Assembly: GCA_964409645.1 (NCBI GenBank)
Contig: CAYPEK010000017.1
Coordinates: 1 to 55,062, forward strand
Direction: 5' to 3'
DNA length: 55,062 nucleotides
Source: CAYPEK01 sp964409645
GTDB taxonomy: Bacteria; UBP15; UBA6099
Shown here piece after piece: positions 42,249 to 51,112 of this stretch. Numbering within the stretch: position 1 is the stretch's first letter; the number at the start of each line of letters is the position of its first letter. Both the position numbers and the translations under genes were made by a program. Below the pieces are notes generated by a model. That model was not told the origin of the DNA. It did no database searches and worked only from the letters and a program-made list of their open reading frames with translations.

Positions 42249-44327
42249 ATGCAAGCGACGGACTTGTTGATGGGGTTACTGATCAACTCAAAAGTTGCTT
42301 CGCAGGACCTGTTCTCTCTGAAATCCGAGAATCTCCAGTCGGCAACGGGGATGAACGCGTTTCAGTCGTTATTCGAGAAAGCTCTGAATCAACCGGTTGC
42401 GAAGTCTGATGGAAATAATCTGACGAACAACCAATCGAGCGGAGAAAAATCGAATGTAGCGGCGAATAACGTGAAGTCGGGTGCGCAATCCGGCGAGAGG
42501 CAATCTGGCTCTCAAAGAGTGGCGAAGCGGGAAGCTGCGGCTTCTTCCGCGGAAACACAACAGACGGATTCGCAGGAAACGGCTGGATCAAGCCAACAGA
42601 CCGTAGCCGAGACCGATCAGTCAGACGATGCGCAAAGCACAGTGGATAAGCTGAACGCAATAGTTGACAAGATCGAAGAGGAGATTGAAAAGGGCGAAGG
42701 GGGATCCGACGAGCAATTAATGGCATTGCTGCTTCAATTGATGGCACTGTTGCTCTCGGAGATGAAGCAGGACACTGTTGCCGCAGCCGGCGGTGAGTCG
42801 AATTCGCAGGATTTGAGCATTGCAGGTGAAATCGGCGCGCTGGGTGAAACGGAAAATCTCGATCTGACGGTCAACCTCGATCCGAACAGCAAAATTGCAA
42901 AGATTGTTCAAATGCTGCTGAACGGAAATGAGGAACTGACTCAGGAGGATCTTGAAAACGTTGACATCCTGATCAAGCTGGCGGACAACAAAGGACTGCT
43001 GATCCCGTTATCGGAGTTAGGATTGGGCGCAGCCTCGGACGAAAACAGCGAGTCGAATCAAATTATTCTTCAGACTGCTGATTCCGAAGACGGCGAGCAG
43101 CTAAAACTGACTCTCACCATTTCAGCGGAAAGCATGAAATCCGCGGAACTGGTGGACCTATCCGATACGGCTCTCGAACAGACGGACATCGCCATGATCG
43201 TTCCGGCGGAGTTGCTCGTTGCGGAAGATGAAACGCAGATCGAAGCGAAGAATCTTCTCGAAGAGCTGGCTCTGATGAACGCGAATAGCGAAGTCGTACA
43301 GGCTCTAAAGGAGGAAGGGAATTCCACGGAAGCAGCGGACGAAGGTAAAGTAGTGCTGCCTTTGAAAACCGCGACCGAGGATACGAAACAGGCATCTTCT
43401 GAAGCGACTGCGAAGCCGGTTATTACGACTTCCGATCCCATGTATCTCACGTCGGATAAATATCTGAAATCTATGCAGGCGGAAGCTCTTGCGAAAGAAA
43501 TGTCGGCTAAGAATTCGGATAAGCAGGAAGTATTCGACAGGATACAGCAACTATTCTCTTCTGATGAATCCGGAGCGAAACTGTTCGCGAAGATAATGGA
43601 ATCAAAGCAGGCTTCTTCATTCAATTTCATGGGAGAAACGGCTCAAAACTTCGGCGAACAGCAAGCCGGGACGCAACAGACAGGAGATTTCACGGCGGAA
43701 ATGGCGAGTGCGGACAGTACGCAACAAGCGCAGACTACTGGCGCCACTGCCGATGTAACAGCGGATCGGGTTGCTTTCTTAGGAAGGACCGTATCCAGCG
43801 CATCGACAGCGGAAGTAATGGCACAGCGCACAGATAATGCGTCGAGTACTGCCCAAGGTCAGAACCTCAGGGAAAGTGTAATGCAGCAGATAATTAGTCG
43901 GGCCGCATATACTTTCCAGAACGGTACCGAAGGCGAAGTCCGGATTTTCCTGAGACCTGAGAATTTAGGCGATCTGCATCTCAAGGTTAAGATCGAGCAG
44001 GATGTTGTGACGGCGAAGTTTACGGCACAGAGCCAAGAGGTGAAAGCGATCATCGAGAACAACCTCGGGCAGCTCAAACAGGCGCTCGATGAGATGGGAA
44101 TAAAGGTCGGTAAATTTCAGGTAAACGTGGATAACGGATCCGGGCAGCAGCCGCAACAGGCCCAGCAGGACGGGCAGGGTGGCGGCTCATTCGGTAATTC
44201 GCACGCAGCCGGCGATGCAGCAGACAATTACGGAGCGGTGTCGGAATACGATTTTGATGATGTCGCACTGTATGGATCGAACGGAATGGTCGGCGCGGGC
44301 GCCGCAAGCGTCAATTACCTCGCCTAA
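42249..44327 (+). CDS. fliK: Flagellar hook-length control protein FliK
   Basis: FliK measures hook length and switches the export gate from hook to filament subunits. This 692-residue protein has a long low-complexity, Gln/Ser/Glu-rich ruler region (about 35-560) and the conserved C-terminal switch domain Flg_hook at about 545-640: RIFLRPENLGDLHLKVKIEQDVVTAKF, followed by IIENNLGQLKQALDEMGIKVGKFQVNV. The tail is Gln- and Gly-rich. It is longer than E. coli FliK (about 375) and may relate to a longer hook, because FlgE is also large. flgD, which normally follows fliK, is missing. Confidence 0.9.
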   Translation: MQATDLLMGLLINSKVASQDLFSLKSENLQSATGMNAFQSLFEKALNQPVAKSDGNNLTNNQSSGEKSNVAANNVKSGAQSGERQSGSQRVAKREAAASSAETQQTDSQETAGSSQQTVAETDQSDDAQSTVDKLNAIVDKIEEEIEKGEGGSDEQLMALLLQLMALLLSEMKQDTVAAAGGESNSQDLSIAGEIGALGETENLDLTVNLDPNSKIAKIVQMLLNGNEELTQEDLENVDILIKLADNKGLLIPLSELGLGAASDENSESNQIILQTADSEDGEQLKLTLTISAESMKSAELVDLSDTALEQTDIAMIVPAELLVAEDETQIEAKNLLEELALMNANSEVVQALKEEGNSTEAADEGKVVLPLKTATEDTKQASSEATAKPVITTSDPMYLTSDKYLKSMQAEALAKEMSAKNSDKQEVFDRIQQLFSSDESGAKLFAKIMESKQASSFNFMGETAQNFGEQQAGTQQTGDFTAEMASADSTQQAQTTGATADVTADRVAFLGRTVSSASTAEVMAQRTDNASSTAQGQNLRESVMQQIISRAAYTFQNGTEGEVRIFLRPENLGDLHLKVKIEQDVVTAKFTAQSQEVKAIIENNLGQLKQALDEMGIKVGKFQVNVDNGSGQQPQQAQQDGQGGGSFGNSHAAGDAADNYGAVSEYDFDDVALYGSNGMVGAGAASVNYLA

Positions 44328-44404
44328 TCGGTAGGTTTATTAAAGATTCGCCATAGAAACCGTGAAAACGGGCGGATTGGAAGCTTAAGTAAGGAGGTGA
44401 AACA

Positions 44405-44803
44405 GTGGTATCCAAGATATATGGGCCTCAAGTACCAAGGGCACAGCAGATAGGGCAGATCGGCACGTCGATAGCGACAACCGCATCGCAAGCTCAATCT
44501 GTTACCAGTACCAAGTCCGAATTCCAACGGATATTGGACGAAAAGACTGGTAAGTTGGATTTCTCCGCTCATGCGGAAAAACGGCTCGCCCAGCGCGGGA
44601 TAGAGCTCTCTCAGGACGACATTGATCGACTGACGCAGGCTGTGGACCGTGCGGACACGAAAGGCGCAAAGGAATCACTGGTTCTTCTTAACGGGCAGGC
44701 CTTCGTGGTCAGTGTATCCAATCGCACCGTAATTACGGCGATTGACATGGAGAGCCTTAAGGAGAACGTAATTACAAACATCGACAGCGCGGTGATCGCG
44801 TAG
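44405..44803 (+). CDS. Flagellar operon protein, TIGR02530 type
   Basis: A 132-residue protein of the small family found between flgD and flgE in Bacillus, Thermotoga and others. The core FSAHAEKRLAQRGIELSQDDIDRLTQAVDRADTKGAKESLVLLNGQAFVVSVSNRTVITAID is the family signature. Function is unknown; position suggests a role in hook assembly. GTG start with AAGGAGGTGA 4 bases upstream. It is followed by the long structured gap before flgE. Confidence 0.88.
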   Translation: MVSKIYGPQVPRAQQIGQIGTSIATTASQAQSVTSTKSEFQRILDEKTGKLDFSAHAEKRLAQRGIELSQDDIDRLTQAVDRADTKGAKESLVLLNGQAFVVSVSNRTVITAIDMESLKENVITNIDSAVIA

Positions 44804-45060
44804 TTGATGGGCAAGGGGCTGGACCTCCCCGAGGAAGCCCACAAATGCTGCTGACTGAATGAGGCGGCAAAAATAACACAGCCGTGACGAAAGGGCTGCG
44901 AAACAGGAATATGCGGGTTTGTTCGCTCTAGGGTAACAAATCCAACCCCCATAGCGGGGCGGGCGCTTCAACTCAATTCCTGTTTAGCAATATGCCTGCG
45001 TAGGCGACCGGATTGAAAGGTGGAATTGCTTCCATCGCTGAAAACCGGTTGCTGATAGGC
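44804..45060 (+). ncRNA. Strongly structured RNA candidate in the flgE leader
   Basis: The 299-base gap before flgE holds no ORF but many helices: P1 44808-44812/44837-44841 enclosing P2 GGGG/CCCC (44815-44818/44827-44830); P3 44846-44850/44865-44869; P4 44879-44883/44894-44898; P5 AAACAGGAAT/ATTCCTGTTT (44901-44910/44976-44985), a perfect 10-bp stem that encloses P6 GGGTTTGTT/AACAAATCC (44915-44923/44935-44943) and P7 CCCC/GGGG (44947-44950/44956-44959); and P8 45019-45025/45030-45036. It does not match tRNA, RNase P, SRP, 6S, c-di-GMP-I/II, TPP or cobalamin signatures that I know. Named candidates to compare include Termite-flg. A leader riboswitch or a flagellar small RNA are both possible. 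Confidence 0.6.
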
Positions 45061-45102
45061 AAGAGTTCTTTTCGGACACGGGAGAAATTGAGAGGAGGCA
45101 TA

Positions 45103-48072
45103 ATGAATTCGTCATTATACACGGCGGTTCTGGGGCTAAAAAACCAACAGACCAAAATGGACGTGATTGGCAACAACATTGCCAATGTAAGCACGTACGG
45201 ATTTAAAAAGGGCCGCGCGACGTTCGCGGACCTTCTCAGTCAGACGTACAGCACGGCATCCGCTCCGAGAAACGGAGTGGGTGGAACAAACGCGCTGCAG
45301 GTAGGGCTCGGCGTTTATACTGCCGCAATCACAAACATTATGACGCAAGGGCAGATCGAGGCTACAGGCAGAGCAACAGACGTCGCCATCAACGGCAACG
45401 GATGGTTCATCCTGCAGGGTGCAACCGGACAGCATGTTTACACGCGCGACGGGTCCTTCGGGCTCGATAAGGACGGCTCGCTCGTGAATGCGGACGGATG
45501 GTACGTTCAGGGCTGGACTACCGTAAATGCGGATCAGGACCACAATTTCACGGTCAACACGCAGACGACAATCGGCGACATCGTATTCCAGTACGGCGAC
45601 AAGCTCGAAGCTCAGGCGACGAACAAAGTCAGTCTGAAGTGCAACCTCGATTCGGAATCCCGCTCGTTGCTTCCCGACGGCACGGACACGAAGGAAGGTT
45701 ATGCGACAACGACAGACTTGCTCGTCGATCTGTATAACTCAGACGATGTGAATCCCACGCATCTCGGAGTGAGAGAGGGCGACTGGATCGAAATTCATGT
45801 TAACACCAGCTACACGAATCAGACGGCCGCGGTAACCACACCGATCAGTCTCGTTGGCGGCGTGGATGTAAACGGAGACGGATCACTGTGGAGATACACC
45901 GGCTTGATCGATTCCAGCTTCCTGCCGGTTATTGACGACGCTTCTCTGACGTTTACGAATTTCCCTGCGGCGGCGACAACCAGATCTTATAACAGCCCGT
46001 CGTCTCTTGTGGCAGGTGAGTGGACGTTTAATCCCGATACGGGAGAATTTTATGTGGCAGTCGCAGCGGGAAGCACGGATCCGTTTGCAACGGCTGGTAC
46101 AACAATTGCAACGGCGACGACTCAGTCAAGCGCTGAAAACACACTTCCGTATGAAACGGACAAGTATCTGTATTTCCAGGTCACAAATGACACAACCATC
46201 GGCGATCTGGAAACAGCGATTCAGAATGCGCTGGACGCGATCGACGTCAACGGCACAATGAACTTCACGGTCGAGTACGACACAGATGAAGCCAAATTCG
46301 TATTCTACAACAACGCTGTCTCCGGCTCATTTGACTACAACGATCTGAAGGTCGATATTAATGCCGTATCCGGCTCGGGAATCCGGCAGGCTTATCTTCT
46401 CCGCGAATCCACGTATGACGGATTAACCGGAACGAGACTCGGAATCGTTAACGGCGGCCTGAGTGGCGAGATGACGCGCGAAGTGCTCGGCGAGTATGAT
46501 TATCAGGTTGGCTCGACAAGTCTCGATTACGGCCTGATCGACGGTTCAGCGGATGTGTACGGACAAGTTGTCAGGGCATATCTGACGTGTACGTATGACG
46601 GCGTGTCCGCCGATCTCAATGTTGCAACCGCAGGTGATTGGACAGGTTACACGGCGGGTGGAACTCTCGAGATGCTCGAAGACACTTCCGAGTTGTCTGT
46701 TGACGGCACGGTTTGGCGCAGAGTGAGCAATTTTACCGGCGCCGCAAACGAATATCGCGTGTCAACAAACGCAACTGATGTGCCTATCGTGTTGTTCAAT
46801 ACGACTGATGGACAGGAGCCAGCGGCTAATGCGAAACTCGTGTTTACCTATCGCACACAGAATGCTCCGAACAAACTGCTGGTTGAAGGCACTGATTACA
46901 CGATCGACTCCACGACAGGCAATGTGTCGCTGATATGGAATAACTCCACGGCGAGCAGCATGTTCGGCGTCTCCACCAGCGCCACTACAGGCGGCGGATT
47001 CACAGGCACGATAAGGCTGACGGCCGATTACACGACGGAAGACCGGAAGCTCGAACCGCCGGAGGAAGTTATGAACAGCCGGTGGGCGGATTTCGCTCAG
47101 GAACTTGCGGAAGTGACGGAAGGTGGCGACGGCAAAGGGAGAACACTATTCAACAACATGTTCTCCGCGATTAACGCAAGCCGAAGCGCGACAACACCCG
47201 GCACGATTTCCGATCAGGGCACTTCGAGCCAGCCGACAAGCAAGACAACTTCCAGATTCCAGTCGGCGGATGTGTACAGAACGTCGATCGACGTTTATGA
47301 CTCGCTCGGCGAAGCACACACGCTGCAGTTCGTTTTTACGAATGTTGGATCGAACTACGACCTCACCCAACAGGTTCGCAACACGAACCGCTGGTACTGG
47401 AGGGCGGAGCTCTCGTACGACGATACGTATGCGTTCGACAGCATGGACAACATCGACGATTCCGCGACCGCGAAGAACGAAGGACAGCTCACGTTCGACG
47501 AAGACGGCCTGATTATTTCGAGCCCGCTCGGAAACAATTCGGGTCCGATCATGTTCGATCCGTCCCCGATCGGCGCGAACGGAAACAGCACGCATTCGAC
47601 GGATACTGTCTCGATCAGACTGAACTTCGACGGTAACGGCGAGGCGATTGACGGTGTGACTCAATACGCATCCGACTTCACAACGAAAGCTTATGAGCAG
47701 AATGGCTGGGCGATGGGAGTGCTCGAATCGTTCGCGGTTGACTCTTCAGGTGTAATTGAAGGGACGTACAGCAACGACATCGTGAAACCGCTCGCGCAGC
47801 TTGCTCTCGCTATCTTCCCGAATGAGGAAGGTCTCGTTAAGCTCGGCGACAACACTTTTGGCGCTTCGGCGAACACCGGAGTTGCGAGCATAGTCGCGGC
47901 GGATGTGGGCGGAGCTGGCTCGTTTGAAGGCAGCTCGCTCGAACAGTCCAACGTGGACATCGTAGAAGAGTTCACGAGCATGATTGTCACGGAACGCGGC
48001 TTCCAAGCCAATTCCAGAATGATCACGACTTCGGACGAAATGCTTACCGAAGTCATCAATCTGAAACGGTAA
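45103..48072 (+). CDS. flgE: Flagellar hook protein FlgE, very large
   Basis: FlgE builds the hook. The 989-residue protein starts with the D0 signature MNSSLYTAVLGLKNQQTKMDVIGNNIANVSTYGFKKGRATFADLLSQ, then GGTNALQVGLGVYTAAI and the D1 start ATGRATDVAINGNGWFIL, and it ends with the D0 C-terminal helix GSSLEQSNVDIVEEFTSMIVTERGFQANSRMITTSDEMLTEVINLK. The TSIDVYDSLGEAHTLQFVF strand that follows the N-terminal half in normal FlgE lies near residue 730. Thus about 550 residues of Thr/Asn/Asp-rich material (about 170-720) are inserted between them. Normal FlgE is about 400 residues. GAGGAGG lies 4 bases before the ATG; the earlier in-frame ATG-less start at 45013 is rejected. Confidence 0.96.
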   Translation: MNSSLYTAVLGLKNQQTKMDVIGNNIANVSTYGFKKGRATFADLLSQTYSTASAPRNGVGGTNALQVGLGVYTAAITNIMTQGQIEATGRATDVAINGNGWFILQGATGQHVYTRDGSFGLDKDGSLVNADGWYVQGWTTVNADQDHNFTVNTQTTIGDIVFQYGDKLEAQATNKVSLKCNLDSESRSLLPDGTDTKEGYATTTDLLVDLYNSDDVNPTHLGVREGDWIEIHVNTSYTNQTAAVTTPISLVGGVDVNGDGSLWRYTGLIDSSFLPVIDDASLTFTNFPAAATTRSYNSPSSLVAGEWTFNPDTGEFYVAVAAGSTDPFATAGTTIATATTQSSAENTLPYETDKYLYFQVTNDTTIGDLETAIQNALDAIDVNGTMNFTVEYDTDEAKFVFYNNAVSGSFDYNDLKVDINAVSGSGIRQAYLLRESTYDGLTGTRLGIVNGGLSGEMTREVLGEYDYQVGSTSLDYGLIDGSADVYGQVVRAYLTCTYDGVSADLNVATAGDWTGYTAGGTLEMLEDTSELSVDGTVWRRVSNFTGAANEYRVSTNATDVPIVLFNTTDGQEPAANAKLVFTYRTQNAPNKLLVEGTDYTIDSTTGNVSLIWNNSTASSMFGVSTSATTGGGFTGTIRLTADYTTEDRKLEPPEEVMNSRWADFAQELAEVTEGGDGKGRTLFNNMFSAINASRSATTPGTISDQGTSSQPTSKTTSRFQSADVYRTSIDVYDSLGEAHTLQFVFTNVGSNYDLTQQVRNTNRWYWRAELSYDDTYAFDSMDNIDDSATAKNEGQLTFDEDGLIISSPLGNNSGPIMFDPSPIGANGNSTHSTDTVSIRLNFDGNGEAIDGVTQYASDFTTKAYEQNGWAMGVLESFAVDSSGVIEGTYSNDIVKPLAQLALAIFPNEEGLVKLGDNTFGASANTGVASIVAADVGGAGSFEGSSLEQSNVDIVEEFTSMIVTERGFQANSRMITTSDEMLTEVINLKR

Positions 48073-48100
48073 GTTTAAGAATTAATTTTAGGTAGATGTG

Positions 48101-48136
48101 AAAACCGGCCCTCCTCAAAAGGGTCGGTTTTTTTTA
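48101..48136. terminator. Bidirectional intrinsic terminator after flgE
   Basis: AAAACCGGCCCT pairs with AGGGTCGGTTTT (one G-U) around CCTCAAA, followed by eight T on the plus strand and four T on the minus strand. It lies between flgE (+) and the membrane protein gene (-), which converge here. Confidence 0.92.
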
Positions 48137-48149
48137 TCTCGTTAAATCT

Positions 48150-49364
48150 TCACGCCGCGTCATTTACATTAAATTTGGTAGTTGCTATCAGAAAATATAT
48201 TAATGCGCTGAGTATAATGAATGCCGTCATAACCGGCTTGCATGAAAAAGTTACCACAAAGGAAAAAATCGATAGAATTGTATGAATCACAAAAAATCTT
48301 TTTTTGGCAAGTTTGAAAAAGGGAATGCCATTTGACGCTATCGAAGATTTATAATCTCGGATCAGAAAATACAAAGCAAATACGGCGAACAAAGCTATTG
48401 CCAATATGGGAATTGGGCTTGCCATCTTAATTCCTGTTTTGTCAAATACCAATATGGCGCAATTAACAAAAGCCCAGCAGATAACTATAAATGAAACGAT
48501 AAGAAACGAAGGGTTATTCTTGGGAGACGCCGATGGCCTGATCTTTTTGTTCAGCAGATACACACAAGCAATTGAAAATCCTCCGATTGCGCCTATGGAC
48601 ATTTCCCATACTTTCCACCAGTCGAATCTGATGCTCGATTGATTAAGAAGTTGAGTAGGAGTGGCAATTACGAAAGCGGATCCGAATCCAAAAGCGCAGA
48701 TCAGAATAACTATCGCCGAGAAACCGCGTTTTCTAACTATGTCGTACAAAAGTCCGGTAAGTGTTATTCCGCAGAAAGCGCCGACGATCGGCAACGTATT
48801 CAACGTTCTGGCGCAATCGGTGCAATGTTCCGGCGCATAAAAAGAGGAAGAATAAAACGGAGCAAATATCTGAGGGTTTTTGGAGACAATGAGCGCGCCG
48901 GTGGTTGCTCCGATGGGAATGCACAGAAATCTGATGATGAAAGGAATCGCTTTTTTCTCCGGGCGTAATGCCGTGCTTAAAAAGAATCCCCCCACGCCGC
49001 CCCACCCGAATCCTACTGCGAACATCCACAGATAGCCTATCACCGGATTAATGTCTATCATGTAATTGGGTGATACAACGTGAAATTTGCCGTAGGACCA
49101 CGCCACGAATTGGCCGTATCCGTTCCAGCCTCCTATCCCGAACCCCACTGCGCATGCCGCGCCGATCCAATAGGATTTTATGCTGTTTTTCGCATCTAAA
49201 AGATACCATGCCATTCCCCACATAAGGCCGGGAATAATGGCGCCGGAAATGCCGCCGTAGCCGTCTGCTCCTCTCATGGCCCAATAGAGAGCCCCCGGCA
49301 GGCAGAAAAGCAGAAAGATAAAAATTCGTTTTTCCCTGTTTAGCTGACTTGATTTTGTGTACAT
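48150..49364 (-). CDS. Multi-pass membrane protein of unknown function
   Basis: A 404-residue protein with about ten hydrophobic segments spread from residue 14 to 397. The first half is rich in glycine and tryptophan (YWAMRGADGYGGISGAIIPGLMWGMAWYLL, GFGIGGWNGYGQFVAW, FAVGFGWGGVGGFFL) and contains a candidate metal or redox site EHCTDCARTLNTLPIVGAF (His-Cys-x2-Cys) in a loop. The second half is plain hydrophobic helices. I do not recognise the family. It follows the alpha/beta hydrolase gene (50449-49424) by 59 bases on the same strand, so the two may be co-transcribed. GGAG lies 11 bases before the ATG. Confidence 0.75.
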   Translation of the reverse strand: MYTKSSQLNREKRIFIFLLFCLPGALYWAMRGADGYGGISGAIIPGLMWGMAWYLLDAKNSIKSYWIGAACAVGFGIGGWNGYGQFVAWSYGKFHVVSPNYMIDINPVIGYLWMFAVGFGWGGVGGFFLSTALRPEKKAIPFIIRFLCIPIGATTGALIVSKNPQIFAPFYSSSFYAPEHCTDCARTLNTLPIVGAFCGITLTGLLYDIVRKRGFSAIVILICAFGFGSAFVIATPTQLLNQSSIRFDWWKVWEMSIGAIGGFSIACVYLLNKKIRPSASPKNNPSFLIVSFIVICWAFVNCAILVFDKTGIKMASPIPILAIALFAVFALYFLIRDYKSSIASNGIPFFKLAKKRFFVIHTILSIFSFVVTFSCKPVMTAFIILSALIYFLIATTKFNVNDAA

Positions 49365-49423
49365 AAAAGCGATTTCTCCGTGGATTTATAAAAGCGAAAA
49401 AACTAACAGCGGTCGGCGGTAAT

Positions 49424-50449
49424 CTATTTGCCCGTCGAACCGGATTTTTCAGGCGGGAAGTAGTGCTTGAACCACCCAAGGGTCAGAATAATCGTATCCG
49501 GGACAGGAAGGATATGTCCGGAATTGAACCACTTAACACGTTTAGGTTCCTGAGCCGCTTCATGAAGGGATTCCATTGCTTTTACAGGAAATATTTCGTC
49601 TTTTTTGCCGTTTATCATCAGCACCGGCCTAGGCGAAACATGACCTATGTATTCGACCGGATCTACCGGTTTGAGAATCTCGAATGTCTCTTCGAGAGTG
49701 TATCCTTTTGCTTGAATTTCCTCTACGATCTTTTTGAACTCGGGAAGCTCGGCCTTCTCAAAAACAGTGCTGAAATTGCCTGCGCCGTCCGCAAGAACAA
49801 CTGCTCTGAATCGATCATCAACCGCGGTGGTTATCGCTCCGGTGAGAGACCCCATCGAAATGCCGAAGTATCCTAGGCGTTTCATATCAATTTCCGGCCT
49901 CGTGGCAAGAAAATCGACTCCGCGCCGGCAGTCAATCACCTGCTGGATGAGGTTCTGCTTAGTCGCTCGAATGTCTGTTTCAAGAATGCTTCTTCCGGGC
50001 TTGGCGCGTTCCCCTTTCCACACTCCGTCTATTGCGAGAACGGCGTATCCGTAAGTAGCCCATTTTCCCGCGAAGGAGTCCGCCAGTGATTTATCGGACT
50101 GGAGCCAGTGCATGAAGAAAATCGCGGGCCACGGCGGTCCGTCGAGTTCGATATATCTTTTGTTGTATCCTTTAAGTGTTTCCGGGTCTAATGAGTCTCT
50201 GAATTTTCTGACATTTTTCGGAACGTAGTAAAATGCGGGAATACGTTCGCCGTTCACGCTGTCATAATAAACGCTGTATTTCGTATAATAGTCGGATTCT
50301 TGTATGACCTCCATTTTTTGGTTCAGAGGCAGTGATTTGTCGTAATCAAAGTCTTTCTTATGCTCGTCAAACACCGAGGCTGATGCAGTTAGCGTCGAAA
50401 TCGTGATAAGAAATAATGCTATCAACGCTGCTTTAATCCCGTTTTTCAT
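49424..50449 (-). CDS. Secreted alpha/beta hydrolase (esterase, acetyl-xylan esterase-like)
   Basis: A 341-residue protein with a signal peptide (MKNGIKAALIALFLITISTL, cleavage near TASAS). The alpha/beta hydrolase core shows the oxyanion region PAIFFMHWLQSDKS, the nucleophile elbow GYFGISMGSLTGAI (Ser of GISMG), the acid in VLMINGKKDEIFPV (Asp), and the base in WFNSGHILPVPD (His). The inserted segment GVWKGERAKPGRSILETDI is unusual for dienelactone hydrolases and recalls acetyl-xylan esterase-type enzymes. Substrate is unknown. The frame opens 15 codons upstream, but GGAGGGG lies 4 bases before the ATG at 50449. Confidence 0.85.
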   Translation of the reverse strand: MKNGIKAALIALFLITISTLTASASVFDEHKKDFDYDKSLPLNQKMEVIQESDYYTKYSVYYDSVNGERIPAFYYVPKNVRKFRDSLDPETLKGYNKRYIELDGPPWPAIFFMHWLQSDKSLADSFAGKWATYGYAVLAIDGVWKGERAKPGRSILETDIRATKQNLIQQVIDCRRGVDFLATRPEIDMKRLGYFGISMGSLTGAITTAVDDRFRAVVLADGAGNFSTVFEKAELPEFKKIVEEIQAKGYTLEETFEILKPVDPVEYIGHVSPRPVLMINGKKDEIFPVKAMESLHEAAQEPKRVKWFNSGHILPVPDTIILTLGWFKHYFPPEKSGSTGK

Positions 50450-50595
50450 AAAGCCCCTCCCCGTGGAAAATGTTATATTGACAAACCCTTTCAAAGTAGC
50501 AATAACATTACCATGATCTGACTGGAATTACAAATATAAAAGACGTCAAAACTGCTGTAATAAGTTGAGACGAACCCAAAAAAATGGAGGATGAG

Positions 50596-51096
50596 ATGAG
50601 AAAAGCAAATTTAGCCTGTATTTTGACAGTTGGAGTTCTTATATTTTGCGGGTTATTCGGAGGTCGGGCTTATGCGGAAGGAAAAGCAAAAAAGGAAACC
50701 CCGTCAATCGGTTATATGAATGTCGAAAAAGTAATGAAGTCGCATCCGGAATTGGTGAAGTGGAGTAAGGAGTTCGAAGCAACAAAAGCGGCCAGCGAAA
50801 AGGCTCTTGCAAAGAGTATCAAGGAGAAGTTCGGGGTGTCGGAGGGCGGCGAGGTGCCGGAGAATATTCAGAAGCAGTTTCAGGAATATTACATGCAGGA
50901 AAACAATAAATTCATCTCAAAGATGAAGACAAAGCAGGATGCAAAACTTGCAAGTGCCGAGAAGGATATAAGAGCGGCTGCGGCTGTTGTCGCAAAGAAG
51001 AAAGGGATGCTGATGATCGTCGATAAGTCGGTTGTAATCTACGGCGGTGTCGATGTCACGAACGACGTTATAAATGAAGTTAAGAAAAAGAAATAA
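50596..51096 (+). CDS. OmpH/Skp-like periplasmic chaperone
   Basis: A 166-residue protein with a signal peptide (ANLACILTVGVLIFCGLFGG, cleavage after AYA). The body starts IGYMNVEKVMKSHPEL, has a long helical pair (KWSKEFEATKAASEKALAKSI to KFISKMKTKQDAKLASAEKDI) and ends GMLMIVDKSVVIYGGVDVTNDVINEVKKKK. This is the OmpH/Skp pattern, in which two long helices hold outer-membrane proteins on their way across the periplasm. The frame opens at 50584, but GGAGG lies 5 bases before the ATG at 50596. No bamA or lpxD lies next to it, unlike the usual context. Confidence 0.88.
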   Translation: MRKANLACILTVGVLIFCGLFGGRAYAEGKAKKETPSIGYMNVEKVMKSHPELVKWSKEFEATKAASEKALAKSIKEKFGVSEGGEVPENIQKQFQEYYMQENNKFISKMKTKQDAKLASAEKDIRAAAAVVAKKKGMLMIVDKSVVIYGGVDVTNDVINEVKKKK

Positions 51097-51112
51097 GCCG
51101 GAATTATTCTCT

